64,000 bases of DNA from CAZKWG01 sp964615375 (GCA_964615375.1 CAZTOW010000002.1:248001-312000), one strand, 5' to 3'. Counted from the stretch's first letter, positions 8,743-17,798 are shown. The notes: generated by a model from the sequence alone, not told the origin. Numbers and translations: made by a program.

Positions 8743-8772
8743 GAAGACCCGAGGTGCTCACCTCGGGTCTTC
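8743..8772. terminator. Perfect 13-bp hairpin, probable transcription end
   Basis: GAAGACCCGAGGT (8743-8755) pairs perfectly with ACCTCGGGTCTTC (8760-8772) around a four-base loop. There is no T-run on the + strand, so it may work as a stem-only or factor-assisted terminator. It separates the small membrane protein from the kinase gene. Confidence 0.6.
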
Positions 8773-8852
8773 GTGCGTCTGGGAATGCGGGTGGTAGAGC
8801 CGCGTGCTATCTTTAGAGTGGTTCATTTTGCCCTCAACACTCAGGCACTCAG

Positions 8853-10349
8853 ATGGAGGCGCTCTCCCTGACCGGCCAGGACGCAGCACCCCCGCTCGCG
8901 CGGGGTCGGTATCGTCTTCTCGAGGAGCTCGGGCACGGCGGCATGGCCACCGTCTACCGGGGGCACGATGACCGGCTCTCCCGGGACGTCGCGGTCAAGG
9001 TGCTGAACCCTGGGCTCTCCGGAAACGCCATCCTGCGCGCGCGCTTCGTGCAGGAGGCCAAGACCATGGCCCGCCTGGCCACCAACACGCGGGTGGTCCA
9101 GATCTACGACTTCGGCCAGGACGAGGACGATCAGCGCCTGTTCATCGCCATGGAGCTGCTCGCGGGCACGGTGCAGCAGGTCCTCGAGCGCCACGGCCCC
9201 CTCCCCCCACGCCTGGCCGCCACCATCCTGTCCAGCGTGCTGGAGGTGCTGGAGGTCGCCCACGAGCTCCGCATCATCCACCGCGACGTCAAGCCCTCGA
9301 ACATCCTGCTCACGCGCGACGGGACCTCCAAGGTGGGCGACTTCGGCATCGCGCGCATCGTGGGCCCCCGCGCCAACGGGCACCTCACCCGCACCGGCGC
9401 GGGCGTCGGCACCTGGGCCTACATGGCCCCCGAGCAGAAGCGCGACGCGGGCACCGTCGACCACCGGGCGGACATCTACGGGGTCGGCGCCACCCTCTTC
9501 GCCCTGCTCACCAACCACGAGCCCCACGACATCGATCGCGCCGAGACCTGGCAGGAGCAGCTCGAGGCCATCCCCGCGCCGCTGCGCGAGATCGTGCTGC
9601 GCGCGACGCGCTACCTGCCCGACGAGCGCTACCTCAGCGCCGCCGAGATGAACCACGCCCTGCGAGCCTCCATCGACGCCCTCCCGCCGGATCCCCCGGA
9701 GGCCGCGCGCCTGCTCATCGCGCCCGAGGCGCCCCCGCGGCCCCTGTCCCCGCCCACGCTCGTCCCCGACCCGCGCCCGGTCGCCGCTCCCACGGGCGGG
9801 CTCACGACCACCGCCGGCTCCTGGCCGCCGCCCGACCTGCGCCCCCGCCCGCCGCTGGCCTTGATGCTGGTGGGCGTCGGGGCCTCGCTGGTGCTCGGCG
9901 GATGGCTACTCTTCGGCGGGGAGCCTGCGCCCGTCGTCGAGGTCGCCGAGGCCGTCGAGCAGGCGGAGGACAGCGGAAGAAGCTTCGTAGAGCCCGAGGG
10001 CCTCAAGCCCACCATCGTCATCACCCGACCCGGCGAGCCGGCCACGGTCTCTTCGCGACCGAGGACCAACGCCACCATCAGCGCCCCGCCCCCGCCGGCC
10101 CCCCAGCTCCCCGCCCAGGTCCGGCTCCGCGCCAGCGCCGTGGGCGAGTGCCTGGTGCTCCTGGACGGCGCGCCCCTCAGCTTCCGCGGCAGCCCGTACC
10201 GGGCCAGCAACCTCAGCTTCGCCACCGTCACCGTGCCGTCCGGCGCCCACACCATCGGCTGCAAGGACGGGCCCACCCAGTCCGTCACCTTCGCCGCGGA
10301 CAGGGTGCTGGATCTGACGCTTCAGACGCCCGGCGGGGGCCCCTCGTGA
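8853..10349 (+). CDS. Membrane-anchored serine/threonine protein kinase
   Basis: 498 residues. The Hanks-type kinase domain (about residues 20-280) contains a Gly-rich loop GHGGMATVYRG, VAVKVL (Lys49), HRDVKPSNILL (Asp145), VGDFGIAR (Asp163) and GTWAYMAPEQ, so it looks catalytically complete. A Pro-rich linker leads to one membrane segment (about 335-352, LMLVGVGASLVLGGWLLF) and a C-terminal region exposed outside the membrane. The last ~75 residues (GECLVLLDGAPLSFRGSPYR...VPSGAHTIGCKDG) resemble a PEGA-type domain, common in myxobacterial kinases. The stop overlaps the start of the next gene, implying coupled translation and a shared task. Substrate and signal are unknown. Confidence 0.93.
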   Translation: MEALSLTGQDAAPPLARGRYRLLEELGHGGMATVYRGHDDRLSRDVAVKVLNPGLSGNAILRARFVQEAKTMARLATNTRVVQIYDFGQDEDDQRLFIAMELLAGTVQQVLERHGPLPPRLAATILSSVLEVLEVAHELRIIHRDVKPSNILLTRDGTSKVGDFGIARIVGPRANGHLTRTGAGVGTWAYMAPEQKRDAGTVDHRADIYGVGATLFALLTNHEPHDIDRAETWQEQLEAIPAPLREIVLRATRYLPDERYLSAAEMNHALRASIDALPPDPPEAARLLIAPEAPPRPLSPPTLVPDPRPVAAPTGGLTTTAGSWPPPDLRPRPPLALMLVGVGASLVLGGWLLFGGEPAPVVEVAEAVEQAEDSGRSFVEPEGLKPTIVITRPGEPATVSSRPRTNATISAPPPPAPQLPAQVRLRASAVGECLVLLDGAPLSFRGSPYRASNLSFATVTVPSGAHTIGCKDGPTQSVTFAADRVLDLTLQTPGGGPS

Positions 10350-11689
10350 TCGCGCTCCTGCTGGCGCTCGGGCTGGCGCGCGCCGACGCGCCCACGCCGG
10401 TCATCTACGACAAGGGCACCCCTCAGGCGGCCCGCGAGCGCGTCGCCGACGCCCTCGGCGAGGACGTCGACACCCTCGCCCTGGCCCCGCAGCTCCCCCG
10501 CGACCTGCTCTCCGGCCACCCGCAGCTCATCGGCGGCGGCTCGGCCGAGCGCTGCCGCCCCGCCGAGGCGGGCCTGGCCGAGGCCCAGGGCGTCCCCCTG
10601 AGCCGGGTCGCGGATCGGATCACCGAGATCCAGCGCCTCATCAAGGAGGAGGAGTGGGAGAGGGCCCTCCAGGGGGCGCGCTCCGCCGAGCTGCTCCTGC
10701 CCTGCCTCTCCGAGGTGCTCCCCCGCGAGCTCGGGCGCGACTTCTACGCGCTCATGGGCGCGGCGGCCTCCCGGCTGGCCCTGGAGTACGAGGCGACGAA
10801 CCGGGCCCGCGCGGGGAGCTACGCCGGGGACGCCCAGCGGGCCTTCGAGGCCTGGCGCCGCTTCATCCCCGATGATCGCGAGCTCGAGCGGGCGGTGCGC
10901 CAGATCGGCTCACCCGACGGCTACGACCTCGCCCTGAAGGTCAGCGCGCAGCGGGTCCCCTCCACCAGCCTGCGCGTGCTCCCGGACGTGGCCGCGCTGT
11001 GGATTGACGGCCGCCCGCTCAGCCCCGAGGACGTCCACCGGCTGCTGCTGGGCCGCCACCTCGTGCAGCTGCGCAGCACACCCGATGCCCCGGTGCAGAG
11101 CCTCTGGGTCACGCTGGACGCCCGGAGCGCGCCCACCCTGGCCGTCCCTGAGCTCATCCCCGCCGACCTCAGCGCCTGGGTCGAGGACCGGGAGCGCCAG
11201 GACGAGCTGGCCGCCCTGCTCGGCGTGCTGGGCGAAGAGCAGAGCCTCTACCTCGTGACCCCGCAGGGCGAGGTCTGGCGCGGCGTGGCCGGCCGGGCCG
11301 ACGCCTGGACCTCCTTGAGCGGGGATCGCGGCGGCCTCAGCCTCCACCGCGCGGGGCGCCTCACCCTGCTGAGCGGCGGCGCCCTGGCCGGAGCTGGCGT
11401 CACGACCATGGTGGCGAGCTGCGTCGCCAGCCGGGTCGGCGCCGACGACACCGTGCCCCTGTCCTGTGGCCTGTCCACCGGCCCCGCCTTCCAGACCTTC
11501 CGCGTGGGACAGACCGCGATGTTGAGCGGGCTCGGCCTCATGGGCCTGGGGCTGGGCATGCAGCTCGCCGACGGGCGGAGCCTGGTGGGGCAGGTCTCCC
11601 CTCAACCCGGCGGCCTCACGCTCAGCGTCAGCGTCGGAGCGCCGCCGAGGCTGGCGCGCCCGGAGGCGGCGACGCGACGAGGCGATTGA
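10346..11689 (+). CDS. Exported protein coupled to the Ser/Thr kinase, unknown function
   Basis: 447 residues. The N-terminus MIALLLALGLARADAP is a short signal peptide. A helical region (about 90-190) looks TPR-like, a second region (about 200-300) includes LRVLPDVAALWIDGRPLSPEDVHRLLLG, which resembles the PEGA-like ornament of the kinase, and two hydrophobic segments lie near the C-terminus (about 355-425). GTG at 10346 overlaps the kinase stop by four bases, and the longer in-frame frame upstream is a shadow of the kinase. I do not recognise the family. The coupling suggests it senses or relays for the kinase. Confidence 0.72.
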   Translation: MIALLLALGLARADAPTPVIYDKGTPQAARERVADALGEDVDTLALAPQLPRDLLSGHPQLIGGGSAERCRPAEAGLAEAQGVPLSRVADRITEIQRLIKEEEWERALQGARSAELLLPCLSEVLPRELGRDFYALMGAAASRLALEYEATNRARAGSYAGDAQRAFEAWRRFIPDDRELERAVRQIGSPDGYDLALKVSAQRVPSTSLRVLPDVAALWIDGRPLSPEDVHRLLLGRHLVQLRSTPDAPVQSLWVTLDARSAPTLAVPELIPADLSAWVEDRERQDELAALLGVLGEEQSLYLVTPQGEVWRGVAGRADAWTSLSGDRGGLSLHRAGRLTLLSGGALAGAGVTTMVASCVASRVGADDTVPLSCGLSTGPAFQTFRVGQTAMLSGLGLMGLGLGMQLADGRSLVGQVSPQPGGLTLSVSVGAPPRLARPEAATRRGD

Positions 11690-11706
11690 TCGGGCCGCTG
11701 GAATTA

Positions 11707-11734
11707 TTGTCGAATTCCTGGCACGAGGTATTAT
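11707..11734 (+). promoter_or_regulatory. Possible sigma70-type promoter overlapping the annotated start
   Basis: TTGTCG (11707-11712), a 16-bp spacer and TATTAT (11729-11734). The -10 element overlaps the first ATG of the next gene. If the promoter is real, translation must begin at the ATG at 11748 on a nearly leaderless transcript. Confidence 0.35.
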
Positions 11735-13412
11735 GATTGGTTTCAGCATGCGCCACCTGACCCTCGCGACCTTCCTGTTCTCGGAGTGGTGCTGGCAGGA
11801 GGTTGATCCCACCTGCCAGATCGACGCCGATCTGGACGGGGCCATGGCCTGCGAGGACTGCGACGACGGTGACCCCGAGATCGGGCCTGGAACCGACGAG
11901 ATCGCGGGGAACTGCGTAGACGAGGACTGTGACGGAGCCCTCGATCCGCCCCCTGAGCTCGCGGACCTGATGGACGAGGGCGCTGCCCTGCTCTGCGGTG
12001 AGGGCACCGAGGAGGCGGGCAGCGCCCTCTTCGCGGCCTCCCGGAACGTCCCGGGCTCGGACACCCTGCTGATCGGCGCGCCCCGGCGGGAGCCCGGCGG
12101 GACCGTCTACATCCTCGGCGGCGCCCCCGAGAACCTGGACCTCCAGGGCGCGGTGCTGCCGCTGCGCGATCTCGCCCCGCTCAGCGTGCGCGGCGCGGAG
12201 TCCGACCAGGTCGGCGCCGCCCTCTCCGCGCTCCAGCTCGGCGATGACCAGGAGCCCTCGATCTTCATCGGCGCCCCCGGCGTGGGCGTGAGCAACGTGG
12301 ACAGCTACGGCGCCGTCTACCTCGTGGAGCCCGAGGGCGGCGAGGGCGAGCTCACGCTGGAGACGACCTCCGACGCCAGCTGCCCGGAGGACGCGCGCTT
12401 CTGCCTGATCAACGGCGACTTCGAGGCCGCCTCGCTGGGCAGCGTGGTGCTCACGGGCTGGGTGGATCCGGGCGAGCAGAGCTCCCCCTTCCTCCTGACC
12501 TCGGCCCCGGGCTTCTACGGGAACGCCGGGCTCGTGGCCCTGGTGCGCGGCTCCACGAGCTTCGAGGGCAAGCTGAACCTGGACGGTGAGGGCGTCTACC
12601 TGCTCAGCGGGGCGCGGGACGGGCTGGGCCTCGGGGAGGCCCTGGCCTCGGCCTCGCTCGCGGGCGACGACGCCTCCGACGCGCTCATCGGCGCCCCCGG
12701 TCTCGGGCTGCGGGACATCGACGCGGGCGCGGAGAACCTGACGGACGTGGGCGGCGTCTACGGCGCGCCGCTGGGGCCCTCGGACGACTGGGCCGAGGGG
12801 ATCTCCAGCTCCGCCGTCGGCCCGGACAACCTCCTGCTGTACGGCGTCTCCATGGACAGCCACGTCGGCGCGGCGCTGGCCGTGGGCGACTTCACGGGGG
12901 ACGGCGCAGAGGATCTCGCGGTGGCCTCTCACTGCGGCGGTCAGGCTGGCGAAGCCTGCACGGACGCGGTCTGGGTGGTGCCCGGCGAGGCGCTCGCGCT
13001 GGGGCCGCTGGCCGTGGACGCGGCCGCCACCCTCACCCTCTCCTGGGAGGGCCCCGACGACAGCGGCGGCCCGACGTTCACGCTGATGCCCCCCCGCCTG
13101 GAGTCCGCGGACCTGGACGGCGACGGGGAGATCGACCTGGTGCTGGGTCGCCCGGCCGCGGACGCCGAGGCGGGGAGCGTGTGGGTCCTGCCCGGCCCTC
13201 ACACCCAGACCGCGGCCCTCGACCTCGACGACACCGGGCAGACCGAGCTCATCGAGGTCGGCCCCTTCTTCGCACGCGAGCGGCTGGGCTACGCGCTCGG
13301 CGGGCTCTCGCTGGAGGGGCTGGACGCGATCGGGCTCGGCGCGCCCCGCGCCTTCGACCGCGGCGGAGCGGTCTACGCGGTCCCCGCCGGAGGCCTGGAT
13401 CTCGAAGACTGA
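11733..13412 (+). CDS. FG-GAP repeat surface protein with MopE-type metal-binding motif
   Basis: Up to 559 residues (554 if ATG 11748 is used). After a hydrophobic N-terminus comes a Cys/Asp-rich block, about residues 28-70 (DADLDGAMACEDCDDGD and NCVDEDCDG), matching the putative metal-binding motif of MopE-like proteins abundant in Myxococcota. The remainder consists of integrin-alpha-like FG-GAP repeats: LLIGAPRREPGGTVYILGG, IFIGAPGVG, ALIGAPGLG, VGDFTGDGAEDLAVASH, ADLDGDGEIDLVLGRPAAD and IGLGAPRAFDRGGAVYAV. These form calcium-stabilised beta-propellers on secreted proteins. The probable location is the cell surface or outside. A GTGAGC/GCTCAC hairpin follows the stop. The ligand is unknown. 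Confidence 0.85.
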   Translation: MIGFSMRHLTLATFLFSEWCWQEVDPTCQIDADLDGAMACEDCDDGDPEIGPGTDEIAGNCVDEDCDGALDPPPELADLMDEGAALLCGEGTEEAGSALFAASRNVPGSDTLLIGAPRREPGGTVYILGGAPENLDLQGAVLPLRDLAPLSVRGAESDQVGAALSALQLGDDQEPSIFIGAPGVGVSNVDSYGAVYLVEPEGGEGELTLETTSDASCPEDARFCLINGDFEAASLGSVVLTGWVDPGEQSSPFLLTSAPGFYGNAGLVALVRGSTSFEGKLNLDGEGVYLLSGARDGLGLGEALASASLAGDDASDALIGAPGLGLRDIDAGAENLTDVGGVYGAPLGPSDDWAEGISSSAVGPDNLLLYGVSMDSHVGAALAVGDFTGDGAEDLAVASHCGGQAGEACTDAVWVVPGEALALGPLAVDAAATLTLSWEGPDDSGGPTFTLMPPRLESADLDGDGEIDLVLGRPAADAEAGSVWVLPGPHTQTAALDLDDTGQTELIEVGPFFARERLGYALGGLSLEGLDAIGLGAPRAFDRGGAVYAVPAGGLDLED

Positions 13413-13423
13413 ACATCTGACTG

Positions 13424-13440
13424 GTGAGCTTCTCGCTCAC
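13424..13440. terminator. Short hairpin after the FG-GAP gene
   Basis: GTGAGC (13424-13429) and GCTCAC (13435-13440) form a perfect six-base stem around a five-base loop, 12 bases after the stop. No T-run follows, so the assignment is weak. Confidence 0.35.
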
Positions 13441-13617
13441 GCGCGCTTCGACGCAGCCTGTTCTTTCGCCCGGACGGAAGTGGTTGCGGTCGAGCCCTCT
13501 GGCGCGATACCTTCCCGCGGGTGTCCCAGACCCGTCGGTCACTCCTGACACCGTCCCCTGGCGGATGTACTCATTCGCGAGGGTGAACACCCCCAAAAGG
13601 CAGCATTCGGAGAAGTC

Positions 13618-14287
13618 ATGGCCGAGAACCCCCAGATGGCGGACGACCTGCTGAAGCGGATCGAGAAGAACCTGGAGCGCCAGTCCGTCGCTGCGGAGCG
13701 GAACGCCGCGACCGTCGCCGAGATGAAAGACGCCGTCACCGGCGCCATTCAGGTCGCGAACAACGAGATTCAAGAGGTGGTGCGCGAGCAGTTCCGCTAC
13801 CTCATCGGCTCCATCGCGCTCATCTCCTTCGTGGTAGGTGGCCTCCTGGCCGTCAACCTCTTCTCCTCGGGTGGGGACGGCGGCGCCAGCGCGGCGGCCT
13901 CCGCGGCGCGCCCCGCGTCCAGCGCGGCCCCGGCCAGCTCGGGCGGCGGCATGGGCGGCGGCCAGATGGGCGGCGGCATGGGCGGCGGCCAGATGGGCGG
14001 CGGCAGCATGGGCGGCGGCATNNNNNNNNNNNNNNNNNNNNNNNNNNNNNNNNNNNNNNNNNNNNNNNNNNNNNNNNNNNNNNNNNNNNNNNNNNNNNNN
14101 NNNNNNNNNNNNNNNNNNNNNGGGCGGCGGCCAGATGGGCGGCGGCAGCATGGGCGGCGGCCAGATGGGCGGCGGCAGCATGGGCGGCGGCCAGATGGGC
14201 GGCGGCCAGATGGGCGGCGGCCAGATGGGCGGCGGCGGCCAGATGGGCGGCGGCCAGATGGGCGGTCAGATGGGCGGCGGCCAGTAG
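13618..14287 (+). CDS. Membrane protein with Met-Gly-rich repeat tail, broken by assembly gap
   Basis: The start is well supported (ATG 13618 after GGAG). The N-terminal part is a helical, coiled-coil-like region (LLKRIEKNLERQSVAAERN, EIQEVVREQF), then one membrane segment (about residues 61-81, YLIGSIALISFVVGGLLAVNLF), an Ala/Ser linker and a tail of MGGG, MGGGQ and MGGGS units. The tail runs into 100 Ns (14022-14121). After the gap the same repeat continues but in a different frame, ending with TAG at 14285-14287. The two sides join in frame only if the missing length is a multiple of three, so the 100 Ns are a placeholder. Function is unknown. The repeat faces outward or into the periplasm. 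Confidence 0.75.
13942..14284 (+). repeat. Tandem Met-Gly-Gly-Gly coding repeat spanning the gap
   Basis: Units of 12-15 bases (ATGGGCGGCGGC followed by CAG or AGC) repeat about 5 times before and about 10 times after the N-run. The repeat explains why the assembler could not close the region. Confidence 0.9.
14022..14121. other. Assembly gap, 100 N of arbitrary length
   Basis: Exactly 100 Ns inside the Met-Gly repeat. The base before it is the T of an AT and the base after it is a G, so a multiple-of-three insertion, including zero, rebuilds an ATG codon. Confidence 0.98.
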
Positions 14288-14312
14288 CGGAGTCCTCGCC
14301 GACGGCGCGCGC

Positions 14313-16067
14313 TCAGCGCTCCGCGGCGCCGGCCCCTCCAGCGCCGCGCTGCAGGTCCCAGATCACGGCGCTCCCGATGACGCGACCCTCGCCTGCCACC
14401 GTGCGCATGGCGACGCGGACGCGCTCCGGCGTCTGCGCGCGGTCCTCGTGCAGCACCACCCAGCGGTAGCCCATCTTGAGGAGCTTGTGGCGCTCCGCCG
14501 CGAGCTTCTCGGGATCCGTCTCCACGGGCTTTCGGCGCCAGGTCTCGTTGGGGCCGTGGGCGCGTGGGCCGGTGAAGGACAGCCCGCAGGCGCCGTCCAG
14601 CGCAGCGACCAGCCGTGAGCTGACCAGCAGGGCGTCGGTGCCCTCGTAGTTCTCGGAGACCGGGTGCTGGTGGAAGACCTGCCACTGGTTGTAGAGCCGC
14701 GCGGGCACCGGGGTGAACTCGACCCGGGCGTTGTCGAAGGGCAGCTGGATGACGCCGGAGGGCTCCTCCCCGGGATCGCCGAGGGCCAGCAGCGCCGCCG
14801 GGACCGTGGGCTCGTGCGCGGGGCGCGGCCAGGGGGTCTGAGAGAAGGCCACCGCGTCCGTGACGAGCGCGGCGGTGAGCAGCAGCGCTCCGTGACGCCG
14901 CGTGAGGAGATCGCGCGCGCCCACCGCCGCCGCCGCCGCCAGGAAGGGGACGGCCGCGCCCACCGCCCTGTGCCAGTGGGAGATGCCCTGGAGCGCCGGG
15001 AAATAGTACGAGAAGAACCAGGAGGGGCCGCGGAACCCGATGGCCTCGCCCGCGATCCGCGGCCAGTGCCCCAGGGCCAGCGCGAGGAAGGGCAGGGCCA
15101 GGATCACCATGGGCCCCGCCTGTCGCGGCGCGCGCCAGAGCCCTCGCAGCACCAGCAGCAGCAGCACGACGCCCAGGTAGACCGCCTTCGACGGCGCCAC
15201 CGTCTCCCAGCGGGGGATGAGCAGGTTCAGCAGGTCCGTGCCCTGGCGCGGGAGCCAGAGCCAGTCGGGCCAGGTCGGTGCCGGATCCAGCGGAGGGGGG
15301 TGGTATCTCCCCTTCCAGAAGCCGCGCACCGGCAGGAAGGCCAGGAGCGGCGGGATCGCGCAGGCGAGGCCGATGAGCCCCTGCAGCGCCGTCCCCGGGC
15401 GCCGGTAGCGCCAGAGCACCCAGGGCACCAGCATGGCCTCCAGGAGCACCCCAAAGAAGGCGTGATACCAGCCCGACAACGCGATGGCGCCCAGGCTCAG
15501 GCCCGCCCCCAGCGCCCAGCGCCGCTCGCCCGTGCGCCCGTGCCGGAGGAGGCAGGCGGCATGCAGCGCGAAGAGGCCCAGCGGCCAGCTCTCGGTGATG
15601 CCGAAGTCGATGACGCCCGCCAGGAAGGGGGCCGAGACCAGGGCCACCGCGCCGACCAGCTCCGCCCCCTCCCCGGCCACCTCTCGCGCCAGCAGCGCCC
15701 CCCCGATCAGCGCCAGGGCCAGGTTCGCGGCGATCACGGCGCTCCAGGCGATGACGGGTCCCGCCGCCCAGAACGCGGCGAAGACCGGGAGGTTCACGGG
15801 GTCCATCAACGGGATGGGCAGCCCGTCGGGGAGGTTCACCAGCGCGCGATCATCGCCGAGCGCGCGGCGCAGCCCGACCCAGAACATCCACAGGTGGTTG
15901 TCGGTCTCGCCCAGCGAGTGGCCGATGATGGCCGACCAGGGGGGGCGCGCGGGCCAGGCGCAGATGACCCCCGCGATGATCGCGAGCATCACCCGGCGTC
16001 CTTGCCACAGCGGTGTCACAGCTTCGACGTTCCCGCCCTCGGACCCTTGCATCAGCGCGCGCCTCAT
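14313..16067 (-). CDS. Polytopic membrane protein, GT-C-like, unknown
   Basis: 584 residues. About 10-12 membrane segments cover residues 28-430. An early acidic loop reads GHSLGETDNHLWMFWVGLRR (about 49-68), in the position where GT-C lipid-linked-sugar transferases carry their catalytic Asp/Glu. A soluble C-terminal domain follows (about 445-575, with WQVFHQHPVSENYEGTDALL and LLKMGYRWVVLHED). This matches the general plan of membrane mannosyl- or arabinosyltransferase-like proteins annotated as hypothetical in Myxococcota. It is convergent with the Met-Gly repeat gene (25 bp apart). The donor would be a polyprenyl-phosphate sugar if the GT-C reading is correct, which is inference. Confidence 0.7.
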   Translation of the reverse strand: MRRALMQGSEGGNVEAVTPLWQGRRVMLAIIAGVICAWPARPPWSAIIGHSLGETDNHLWMFWVGLRRALGDDRALVNLPDGLPIPLMDPVNLPVFAAFWAAGPVIAWSAVIAANLALALIGGALLAREVAGEGAELVGAVALVSAPFLAGVIDFGITESWPLGLFALHAACLLRHGRTGERRWALGAGLSLGAIALSGWYHAFFGVLLEAMLVPWVLWRYRRPGTALQGLIGLACAIPPLLAFLPVRGFWKGRYHPPPLDPAPTWPDWLWLPRQGTDLLNLLIPRWETVAPSKAVYLGVVLLLLVLRGLWRAPRQAGPMVILALPFLALALGHWPRIAGEAIGFRGPSWFFSYYFPALQGISHWHRAVGAAVPFLAAAAAVGARDLLTRRHGALLLTAALVTDAVAFSQTPWPRPAHEPTVPAALLALGDPGEEPSGVIQLPFDNARVEFTPVPARLYNQWQVFHQHPVSENYEGTDALLVSSRLVAALDGACGLSFTGPRAHGPNETWRRKPVETDPEKLAAERHKLLKMGYRWVVLHEDRAQTPERVRVAMRTVAGEGRVIGSAVIWDLQRGAGGAGAAER

Positions 16068-16345
16068 GTTCTCTTGAATGGGACGGATGGAACCCGCTCC
16101 GCGGGCAGGGCTGGCAGCTGCGACAGCGACCAGGGTGGCTTAACCGCCTACGGTCGTGTTGTGTCTGCCAGCGCACCTGCGCGGCGTAGCCTCATCCTCG
16201 ACGCCGCGACCGGGGTAGGTCCGTCGCGGGCGTGCTCGTGTGCATGATGATTGCGTGAGCTGCGGGTGCTGGCTCCCCGGCGCCCGGCTCGCGCGAAGAT
16301 CAGCGGTTCCAACGAGTATCTCGGCGAAGAATTCGGGGTCATGGC

Positions 16346-17776
16346 ATGCAGGCGCTCCGGCAGATCGCGCGGCGCGAGATCATCCTGGTGGTCGAGGATG
16401 GTGATCTCACCGTTCATCGGGTGAGAAACACGCTCGGCGGCCGGGATCGCGACATCGTGGTCTGCGCGACCGCGCGAGAGGCCCTCGCCACGCTCGAGGA
16501 GCACCCGCCCTCCCTCGTGCTGGCCAGCCTGGACCTCCCTGACCTGCCCGGCCCCGCCGCCCTCCAGGCGATCCGCGATCGGGCCCCGGGCGTCCCCCTG
16601 CTGGCCATCGCCGGCTCCCCGAGCGTGGACCTGGCCGTGCGCGCCGGGCGCGCGGGGGCGGCGGAGGTGCTGGTCCGCCCGCTGAACCCCCGCCAGCTCG
16701 TGCAGGTGGTGGAGACCGCGCTGGCCGAGCGCCAGCGGGAGCCCCAGCCCGCGGCGGATCCCTCCCGCGACCGCCAGGGGCTGGACCACTTCCTCACCCA
16801 GAGCCCGCGGATGCTGCGGGTCTTCGACCAGATCCGCGCGGTCGCCGCCACCGACGCCACCGCCCTCATCCTGGGCGAGACCGGCACGGGCAAGGAGCTG
16901 GTGAGCCGCGCCATCCACGAGCGCAGCCGCCGCGCCCGCCGCCCCTTCCTGGCGGTCAACTGCGGCGCGTTCACCGAGAGCCTGCTGGAGAGCGAGCTCT
17001 TCGGGCACGAGAAGGGCTCGTTCACCGGGGCGGCCGGGCGTCGGCGCGGCGTCTTCGAGCTGGCCGACGGCGGCACCCTCTTCCTGGATGAGCTCGGCGA
17101 GACCAGCCTGAACGTGCAGGTCAACCTGCTGCGCGTGCTGGAGGAGCGGCGCTTCCGCCGGGTGGGCGGCCAGGATCCGGTGGACGTGGACGTGCGCATC
17201 GTCGCGGCGACCAACGTGGCGCTGGAGGAGGCCGTCAAGAAGGGCCGCTTCCGCCAGGACCTCTTCTACCGCCTCAACGTCTTCCCCATCCATCTCCCGC
17301 CGCTCCGCGACCGCACGGAGGACATCCTCCTGCTGTCCCGCCACTTCCTGGCGGACGCAGCCGAGGAGTACGGGCTCGAGCCGCCGCGCCTCTCCCCCGA
17401 GGTGGAGCGCGCCATGCTCGCCTACGCCTGGCCGGGGAACGTGCGGCAGCTCCGCGCCATCTCCGAACGCTGGGTCATCGTGGCCGGCGGGCGCACGGTC
17501 ACCCTCGATCAGCTCCCCTCCGAGCTGGCCGGGAGCTCGGCCGAGGCCCGCAGCGGCGGCCAGGTCTCCGCCGTGACCGTGGACGACAACCTCTCCATGA
17601 CCGACGCGGTGGAGCGGGCCACGGCCCAGATCGAGCAGGCCTACCTGGACCGCCTGCTGACCCGCCACAAGGGGCACCTGCAGCACACGGCGGACGCCGC
17701 GGGGATCACGCGGCGCACGCTGTACACCAAGATGAAGGCCTATGGCCTTGAGGCGGGCCGCTACCGCGGGCGCTGA
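16346..17776 (+). CDS. Sigma54-dependent activator with degenerate receiver domain
   Basis: 476 residues. The N-terminal receiver-like domain (about 12-125) lacks the expected residues: the phospho-acceptor position in LVLASLDLP aligns to Ser61, the switch Thr/Ser position reads Ala (LLAIAGSP) and the conserved Lys is Arg111 (VRPL). The AAA+ domain (about 150-390) is intact, with GETGTGKE (from residue 177), GSFTGA (224-229, a Ser variant of GAFTGA that contacts sigma54), GGTLFLDELGE and an RVGG segment. A Fis-type helix-turn-helix ends the protein (ADAAGITRRTLYTKMKAYGL). It probably activates sigma54 promoters independently of phosphorylation or answers another signal. No histidine kinase gene is adjacent. 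Confidence 0.93.
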   Translation: MQALRQIARREIILVVEDGDLTVHRVRNTLGGRDRDIVVCATAREALATLEEHPPSLVLASLDLPDLPGPAALQAIRDRAPGVPLLAIAGSPSVDLAVRAGRAGAAEVLVRPLNPRQLVQVVETALAERQREPQPAADPSRDRQGLDHFLTQSPRMLRVFDQIRAVAATDATALILGETGTGKELVSRAIHERSRRARRPFLAVNCGAFTESLLESELFGHEKGSFTGAAGRRRGVFELADGGTLFLDELGETSLNVQVNLLRVLEERRFRRVGGQDPVDVDVRIVAATNVALEEAVKKGRFRQDLFYRLNVFPIHLPPLRDRTEDILLLSRHFLADAAEEYGLEPPRLSPEVERAMLAYAWPGNVRQLRAISERWVIVAGGRTVTLDQLPSELAGSSAEARSGGQVSAVTVDDNLSMTDAVERATAQIEQAYLDRLLTRHKGHLQHTADAAGITRRTLYTKMKAYGLEAGRYRGR

Positions 17777-17798
17777 GATCGCCCGGACGCGGCCCGGC

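Noticed and set aside
11711..11727. Sequence resembling a cDNA-library EcoRI adaptor (GAATTC followed by GGCACGAGG)
   Set aside because: The match is imperfect, with two extra bases, and it lies in a natural intergenic gap; taken as coincidence.
16068..16345. Search for RNA genes or sites in the gap before the sigma54 activator
   Set aside because: Nothing beyond ordinary GC-rich sequence was seen.
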